From: Physella acuta | Lineage: Eukaryota > Mollusca > Gastropoda > Physidae | NCBI RefSeq assembly: GCF_028476545.1 | Contig: NW_026732698.1 | Coordinates: 214,501 to 278,500, forward strand | Length of the DNA: 64,000 bases | Reading direction: 5' to 3' | In this document: positions 60,433-64,000 of the stretch, piece by piece | How positions within the stretch are numbered: position 1 is the first letter of the stretch | Layout: each line of letters opens with the position of its first letter | Program-made: the position numbers and the translations under genes | Notes under the pieces: generated by a model | What the model was told of the DNA's origin: nothing | Databases searched by the model: none | What the model saw: only the letters and a program-made list of their open reading frames with translations

Positions 60433-60832
60433 ATACGAGCCGACCCGCTGCGTAGCATACGCCACTATTTAGTTTTTTTTTTTTCTACTTTTCAGTAATT
60501 TATAATTTGTGAATTCGACAGTACCAATGCTGCCATTGAAAATATTTGCTTAAAAACACTACCCCCCCCCCCACGTGAAAGCAGCCTCCTCTTAGTTACC
60601 TCCTCTAAGTTTAAAATCGTTTCAAACTAAATTATCTGCCCCTAATAGCCGTCACCAAACCCGTCTCTGTGATTGTAAAATGTAAACAGAGTGAACACCG
60701 CTCACCAGATCATGTGGGGGTGGGGTGGGGGTGGTAGTGATAGTGATAGAGAGGAAGAGAGGGGACTGCAAAGGCGCGCTTGCAGCTTGTTTTCTAACTG
60801 ATCCCAGAAGAGAATTATATATATAGATACAT
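60433..60832 (+). repeat. unclassified dispersed repeat, ACGAGCCGACCCGCGGC family
   Basis: Third copy: ACGAGCCGACCCGCTGCGTA to AGAAGAGAATTATATATATA, directly downstream of the tRNA-Glu gene. Confidence 0.8.
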
Positions 60833-60990
60833 ACAGCTTTGTTACATCTCAATGCACACATTACACTGTACCAACACAGTAAATACATTTTAGAAGTTGT
60901 AAAACAATAACATTTTTAACACTTTAATATCTCAATAACAAAAAAAAATGTATTTAAATTCTGCTATTGCTGGAAATAAAGGGTATAACA

Positions 60991-61214
60991 AGTAAGCAAG
61001 TAGAAGTTTCTTTGGGGCAAGTGAAGTAGAGTTCACCTGTTTTTGTGACTTCGGCATATGAAGGGTTATCAATAGGAACAGTCGCCTTAATTTTCCTAAG
61101 GTGAGCTAGGTACACCCCAAGGCTAAGTGGAATCAACTGATTTGAACCCGGATTTAAACTCAAGACTTGCGGGTTAGCAGTCCAGCACTCTACCAGTAAG
61201 AAATACCGTCCCAC
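60991..61214 (-). mobile_element. tRNA-derived SINE
   Basis: Minus strand: GGGACGGTATTTCTTACTGG head, AAACCGGAT near the decayed B box (GTTTAAATCCGGG), body with TTCATATGCCGAAGTCACAA and AGGTGAACTCTACTTCACTT. About 50 bases were lost from the middle compared with the 16775 copy. Confidence 0.78.
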
Positions 61215-61269
61215 ATAAACAGTACGTAGCTATGATGGACCTCTGATCGGCAATATACGACATAATTTA

Positions 61270-61412
61270 AACCGGACGGTAGAAAACATGACTGCTTACC
61301 CGAAAGTCTCGAGTTCAGACCCCAAATTAGGGTCGACGCAACTTCAATGGATTGACTACCCATGTTTACCCAAGTCACAGAAACAAATGAACTCCACTTC
61401 CTCTTCTAAATT
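61270..61412 (+). mobile_element. partial SINE, head to head with the previous one
   Basis: Reads CCGGACGGTAGAAAACATGA, box B GAGTTCAGACC, then a short body (CCAAGTCACAGAAACAAATG, AACTCCACTTCC). It diverges from its neighbour, so it is a separate insertion. Confidence 0.55.
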
Positions 61413-61552
61413 GAACACTTGAAGACTGAAAGACCGACAGAACATGCAAAAAAACAAAATTATCAATATAAATTGATGTGTAAAACAACGTTATGAAATA
61501 AAAAAAAATGTAAGTCTTAGCAATAGGCCTACATGGCTACTAAACTACAAAT

Positions 61553-61685
61553 AGTTTTCTACAAGACTTTTTCTCCGGGGGCGGATGGGGGGTGGGGGTG
61601 GGGTGGGGGGGGGGGGGGGTGGGGTTGCACTTGAAACTTGTGGGAGGAGTTGTGGGCTTAATCTTTCGGGGAGGGGGCGGTCATC
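61553..61685. mobile_element. decayed G-rich hAT MITE
   Basis: Left-end remnant (TTCTACAAGACTTTTTCTCC), then G-tracts and TTGCACTTGAAACTTGTGGG. The right end is lost, and a second element (TGACGTCA type) abuts at about 61682. Confidence 0.5.
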
Positions 61686-62421
61686 CATAAATGATGTTGG
61701 CCGATAAAACATTGTCATACATCGTTTTACAAATTGCCGTTTCTGTATTTTAAAACATTGATTTTTTTCTAAAATATTTTTTTATCTTTGTCAACATTGA
61801 GTAAAGCCCTATATTAATCACTTTCTATTACAATTTCACAAAAAAACAGCCTTTAAAAAACGAATTTAGGCCAAGGTCAATTCTTAACTATATTTTTTTT
61901 ATCGCAAAAGAGTGTTGTAACATTTTCTGAATTCCCTCCCTTACCGATCGCCACACATCATATTATTCTGACCCCCCCCCCCCTCCGTTTTTCCATGTCA
62001 GAAAACTCATTCGCTACCACCGAGGCGTGTCAATAGAAGAACTAGCTCTGGCCCCGTACGAAAGATAGACACCCACTCTATTTTACAAATAGAATTTCCT
62101 GGAAAATGTGCGTCTTTCTATTAGTCACCTTCTTGGCTAATTAGTTAATGAGGATAGTTCTCCACTCTAGAATTATATTATACTTCTGTTTAATGAGTGC
62201 AGTGTTACAGCTTGTTTTGTTATATTGATATCAAAAGCACATTTATGTTACATAATAATAAACTAACAGAAAAAATTAAAACAAAAGTTATTATAACGAT
62301 GTCGATGATGAGAACGAAAACGAGGTTGAGCATAAGAACAATAATACAAATATAATTTCTAATATTACTAAAAGTCTACAATTACTACTGCAGCTACTAC
62401 TGCTGCTACTAATAATAACAA

Positions 62422-62593
<172 letters not shown>

Positions 62594-62778
62594 TGTAAAC
62601 ATTATTTAATGAAAAATAATAATACAAGAACATAGATAACAATACTAAAATTATACAATTAGTAAAAGACATATTATTATACTAGCTGTGTATAGGCTAC
62701 TTTATAGTAAAAAATAATAGGAAAAGTAAAGAAAACGTGAGTGACGTTATTTTGCTTTAACATAAGAATAAAAAAAAA

Positions 62779-64000
62779 TTAATGCATTCTTTGTATGGCT
62801 CTGATAGTATATGGGAGCGGCGGGGTGGTTATGCCCCTTGTATCTTCAAGAGAAGGTAAGTTACTCTCATCTTCAGGAATGAACTTAAACTTCTGGAACA
62901 AAGAGGACATGTACAGGAACAGTTCCATCTTGGCCAGAGACTCGCCCAGACAAGCTCTACGGCCAATAGAAAATGGGATGAACTCTTCTGGGATTTGTAA
63001 GTTCCCTTCCCCATCAATAAATCTTTCCGGTCGGAAGTTTTCCGGATCTCCCCAAACTTTTTGGTCTCTTAAGACCGAGTCGAGGTTTGACGCGATTTGC
63101 GTCCCTTTTGGTATAGTGTATGTTTCAAAAGTTGTATCCGCCATGCATTCGTACGTAATGATTGGCGCGATGCTGGCTTTTCTTTGAGTCTCCATGATAA
63201 AAGCGTTAAAGTATTTCAAGTTTTGTTTATCCATCAAGTTCGGCACGCGTTCTGTCCCGACATGTACCATAATTTCCTGGTACACTTTCTCTTGTTTATC
63301 CGGATGGTGAATGGAATACAGAAGACACCACAAGATTGTAGAGCTGGTAGTTTCAGTCCCAGCTACAAACAGATCATCGATACAACGAGCCAAATTGTCC
63401 AGACTTAAATAAGTGGGTTGTCCAGATTTTTCTTTCTTCTCCATTTCTCGAATATAAGAAAAGATAAAATTATCCCCTGATTCAGGATCAAACTCAGTTC
63501 TAACTTTTTCAACCATGTACTCGTTGCATTTTTGCACTTCTCTATAAGTTTTGATTAATCTCCTACCCCCAAAAATATCAAAAGGAAGATATACTAATAA
63601 AGGAAGAAAATTAGCAAGGGAGCCTGTCGCTGCAAGTTCAACTAACACATTAAATTGACTAACAGTCTTGAGAAAAAACAGATCATCAAACTCAAATCTG
63701 CGACCGAAAATCACCGAGCAAATAACATTTGACACGCTCATGTTTGTTAAAGTTTTAATGTTAGAAGGCTGGCCTCTCAAGAGCGACAACTCACGAACAT
63801 ACACGAACACCTCCTGAGATATTTTCTCCGCCAGGACGCTCTTCCCCATGCCGAGATTTCTGAGGATGGTCATCGCAGTTGCCCTCTGCTCTCTCCACAG
63901 CGGACCTGACGACACAATGAGACCTCTAAACCTTGAAGGTACGTGCTGAGATAACAAATTAACGGTTGATCTTCCAGTCATTGTGTCTGCGTGTTTAATC
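62779..64000 (-). CDS. cytochrome P450, CYP2-like, 5' end outside window
   Basis: Haem-thiolate monooxygenase, normally anchored in the ER and fed by NADPH-P450 reductase; the substrate cannot be inferred. About 406 codons are visible in one exon. The frame stays open to the window edge (IKHADT precedes the first Met at 63981), so that Met is not the start, and roughly 90 residues including the membrane anchor are missing. Counting from that Met: helix C WREQR (29-33), helix I AGTETT (207-212), helix K ETQR (264-267), FRPERF (316-321), and the haem loop FSIGRRACLG (337-346) with ligand Cys344. The C-terminus ITTPPLPYTIRAIQRMH is family-like and complete. All catalytic motifs are intact, so it is probably functional. 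Subfamily assignment needs a tree. Confidence 0.95.
   Translation of the reverse strand, partial: IKHADTMTGRSTVNLLSQHVPSRFRGLIVSSGPLWREQRATAMTILRNLGMGKSVLAEKISQEVFVYVRELSLLRGQPSNIKTLTNMSVSNVICSVIFGRRFEFDDLFFLKTVSQFNVLVELAATGSLANFLPLLVYLPFDIFGGRRLIKTYREVQKCNEYMVEKVRTEFDPESGDNFIFSYIREMEKKEKSGQPTYLSLDNLARCIDDLFVAGTETTSSTILWCLLYSIHHPDKQEKVYQEIMVHVGTERVPNLMDKQNLKYFNAFIMETQRKASIAPIITYECMADTTFETYTIPKGTQIASNLDSVLRDQKVWGDPENFRPERFIDGEGNLQIPEEFIPFSIGRRACLGESLAKMELFLYMSSLFQKFKFIPEDESNLPSLEDTRGITTPPLPYTIRAIQRMH

Noticed and set aside
63979-63981. Met at 63981 as P450 start codon
   Set aside because: The frame is open upstream (IKHADT) to the window edge and the N-terminal anchor and first helices would be missing.

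Overview
This is animal nuclear DNA: AT-rich, gene-poor, with intron-containing genes, tRNA-type SINEs, several cut-and-paste DNA transposon families and many minisatellites. The content (an animal alpha-tubulin, a clan-2 cytochrome P450, a multi-finger C2H2 protein, tRNA-derived SINEs) would fit a mollusc, perhaps a gastropod. That assignment is an inference from style and cannot be proved from the window.

Genes. (1) A C2H2 zinc-finger gene on the minus strand (14882-16444), followed by the decayed remains of two more fingers and with a one-finger inverted copy 3.3 kb away. (2) A complete alpha-tubulin gene on the minus strand. It has eleven coding exons between 50986 and 26493, an ATG-only first coding exon, a TATA box near 51230 and a probable poly(A) signal near 26068. 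It encodes 450 residues, lacks the acetylatable Lys40 and has a glutamate-poor tail. (3) Two ordinary tRNA genes on the plus strand, Val(TAC) at 59440 and Glu(CTC) at 60295. (4) The 3' part of a CYP2-like P450 on the minus strand, running off the right edge (62779 to beyond 64000).

Layout. 1-14 kb: nested hAT-type transposons, a large inverted repeat and three minisatellites. 14-20 kb: zinc-finger gene and its fragments, one SINE, one hAT element. 20-26 kb: local duplications, interstitial telomere-like repeats and MITEs (short non-autonomous transposons). 26-51.2 kb: the tubulin gene, whose introns hold minisatellites, SINEs, MITEs and a LINE fragment; its 11.3-kb first intron contains a 1-kb and a 1.9-kb hAT element and a 0.95-kb 24-bp minisatellite. 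51.4-56 kb: a minisatellite belt including a 1.4-kb array of a 13-bp unit. 56.4-57.7 kb: a TTAA-flanked piggyBac-type element. 58.6-61.5 kb: MITEs, tRNA genes and SINEs. 62.4-64 kb: an AAT microsatellite and the P450.

The most unusual observations are: (a) at several tubulin exon-intron junctions the junction itself, with a few exonic bases, has been copied in tandem into the intron; (b) that tubulin has lost Lys40 and most tail glutamates; (c) two high-copy hAT MITE families carry long G-tracts and perfect 8-bp target duplications, and insert into SINEs and other elements so that the order of events can be read; (d) a piggyBac-type element carries a repeated near-24-bp palindrome. I saw no operon-like, CRISPR or other prokaryotic system, and no convincing retrovirus-like or Polinton-like element.
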